This document shows, one piece after another, positions 23,450 through 23,627 of a stretch of DNA of 23,627 nucleotides; within the stretch, counting starts at the first letter, position 1; each line of letters begins with the position of its first letter. The position numbers and the translations under genes are program-made. The notes below the pieces were generated by a model. That model had not been told where the DNA came from and searched no databases. It saw nothing but the letters and a program-made list of their open reading frames with translations. The DNA is taken from the NCBI GenBank assembly GCA_002320385.1, contig DCKN01000047.1:1-23627 (forward strand), in the 5' to 3' direction. Source of the DNA: Proteobacteria bacterium UBA1673 (GTDB taxonomy: Bacteria > Pseudomonadota > Gammaproteobacteria > Comchoanobacterales > Comchoanobacteraceae).

Positions 23450-23627
23450 ATGCTTAAAGATAAAAAAGTCCTAGTGATTGGCATGATGAGTGAGCGGTCC
23501 ATTGCTTATGGTGTCGCGAAATCCATGCATGATTTCGATGCATCTCTTGGTTTCTCAAGTATGGAGCGTTTTAAGTCCCGGATTGAGAAAATCAGCCAGC
23601 CGTGGTCGCCGTTTATGCTTAATACAT
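23450..23627 (+). CDS. fabI: FabI, NADH-dependent enoyl-ACP reductase, N-terminal part
   Basis: Reduces trans-2-enoyl-ACP in the last step of each fatty-acid elongation round. Only 59 complete codons are inside the window; the gene runs off the right edge. The N-terminus is the FabI dinucleotide-binding fold: KKVLVIGMMSERSIAYGVAK (residues 5-24), matching the family's G-x-x-S-x-x-SIAYGIA pattern that distinguishes FabI from other short-chain dehydrogenases. The following strand (ASLGFSS) and FKSRIEKI helix fit, although the usual FTYQ reads FSSM. A strong GGAGG (23436-23440) lies nine bases before the ATG. Confidence 0.9.
   Translation, partial: MLKDKKVLVIGMMSERSIAYGVAKSMHDFDASLGFSSMERFKSRIEKISQPWSPFMLNT

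Noticed and set aside
1..23627. tRNA, rRNA, CRISPR arrays, insertion sequences, prophage or toxin-antitoxin genes
   Set aside because: No cloverleaf, rRNA core, regularly spaced repeats, transposase or integrase frame, or paired terminal repeats were found by reading the sequence.

Overview
The window reads as chromosomal DNA of a gammaproteobacterium, most probably of the order Legionellales (Coxiella/Legionella relatives). This is an inference from four things. The mraY-murD-ftsW-murG order and the divergent bamD/rluD-pgeF locus are gammaproteobacterial. There is a gene of the diphosphomevalonate decarboxylase family, and the mevalonate route is rare in gammaproteobacteria but known in that order. 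Proteins with leucine-rich, Sel1 and ankyrin-type repeats, common in host-associated bacteria, are scattered between housekeeping genes. Finally, the DNA leans to AT and uses many TTG/GTG starts. No rRNA, tRNA, CRISPR array, insertion sequence or phage gene was seen.

Layout. 1-4053 (+): end of mraY, then murD, ftsW and murG, tightly packed; this is the part of the division/cell wall (dcw) cluster that makes lipid II and supplies the SEDS polymerase. The usual next gene, murC, is absent. 4157-5820 (+): a small secreted protein and an MFS transporter. 5947-6996 (+): an RNI-like leucine-rich-repeat protein behind a good promoter. 7172-8131 (+): a diphosphomevalonate decarboxylase homologue that has apparently lost catalytic residues. 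8237-8602 (-): a stand-alone HPt phosphotransfer protein. 8753-9142 (+): an unknown small protein. 9196-12356 (-): a secreted four-cysteine protein, a polytopic membrane protein and a membrane-anchored Sel1-repeat protein. 12463-14595 (-): pgeF followed by a periplasmic HtrA/Deg protease. 14810-16081 (+): an acidic HAD-like protein that sits, reversed, between pgeF and rluD, which are normally adjacent. 16188-17153 (-): rluD, divergent from bamD (17228-17989, +). 18196-18570 (-): an Mth938-family protein. 18616-21231 (+): a full-length pepN reading frame cut by one in-frame TAG. 21232-21689: no gene, but several hairpins and T tracts. 21690-23186 (-): an ankyrin-like protein. 23450 to the end (+): start of fabI.

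The housekeeping genes cover peptidoglycan synthesis, outer-membrane assembly (BamD), envelope quality control (HtrA), peptidoglycan precursor editing (PgeF), ribosome modification (RluD), peptide breakdown (PepN) and fatty-acid elongation (FabI). Between them lie lineage-specific genes of unknown job, several of which look like candidate effectors or host-interaction factors by architecture only. The strongest anomalies are the amber codon inside an otherwise intact pepN, the catalytically degenerate decarboxylase homologue, the HAD-like gene breaking the rluD-pgeF pair, and the inverted repeats over the pgeF promoter. I do not see a coherent new multi-gene system that the sequence alone can prove.
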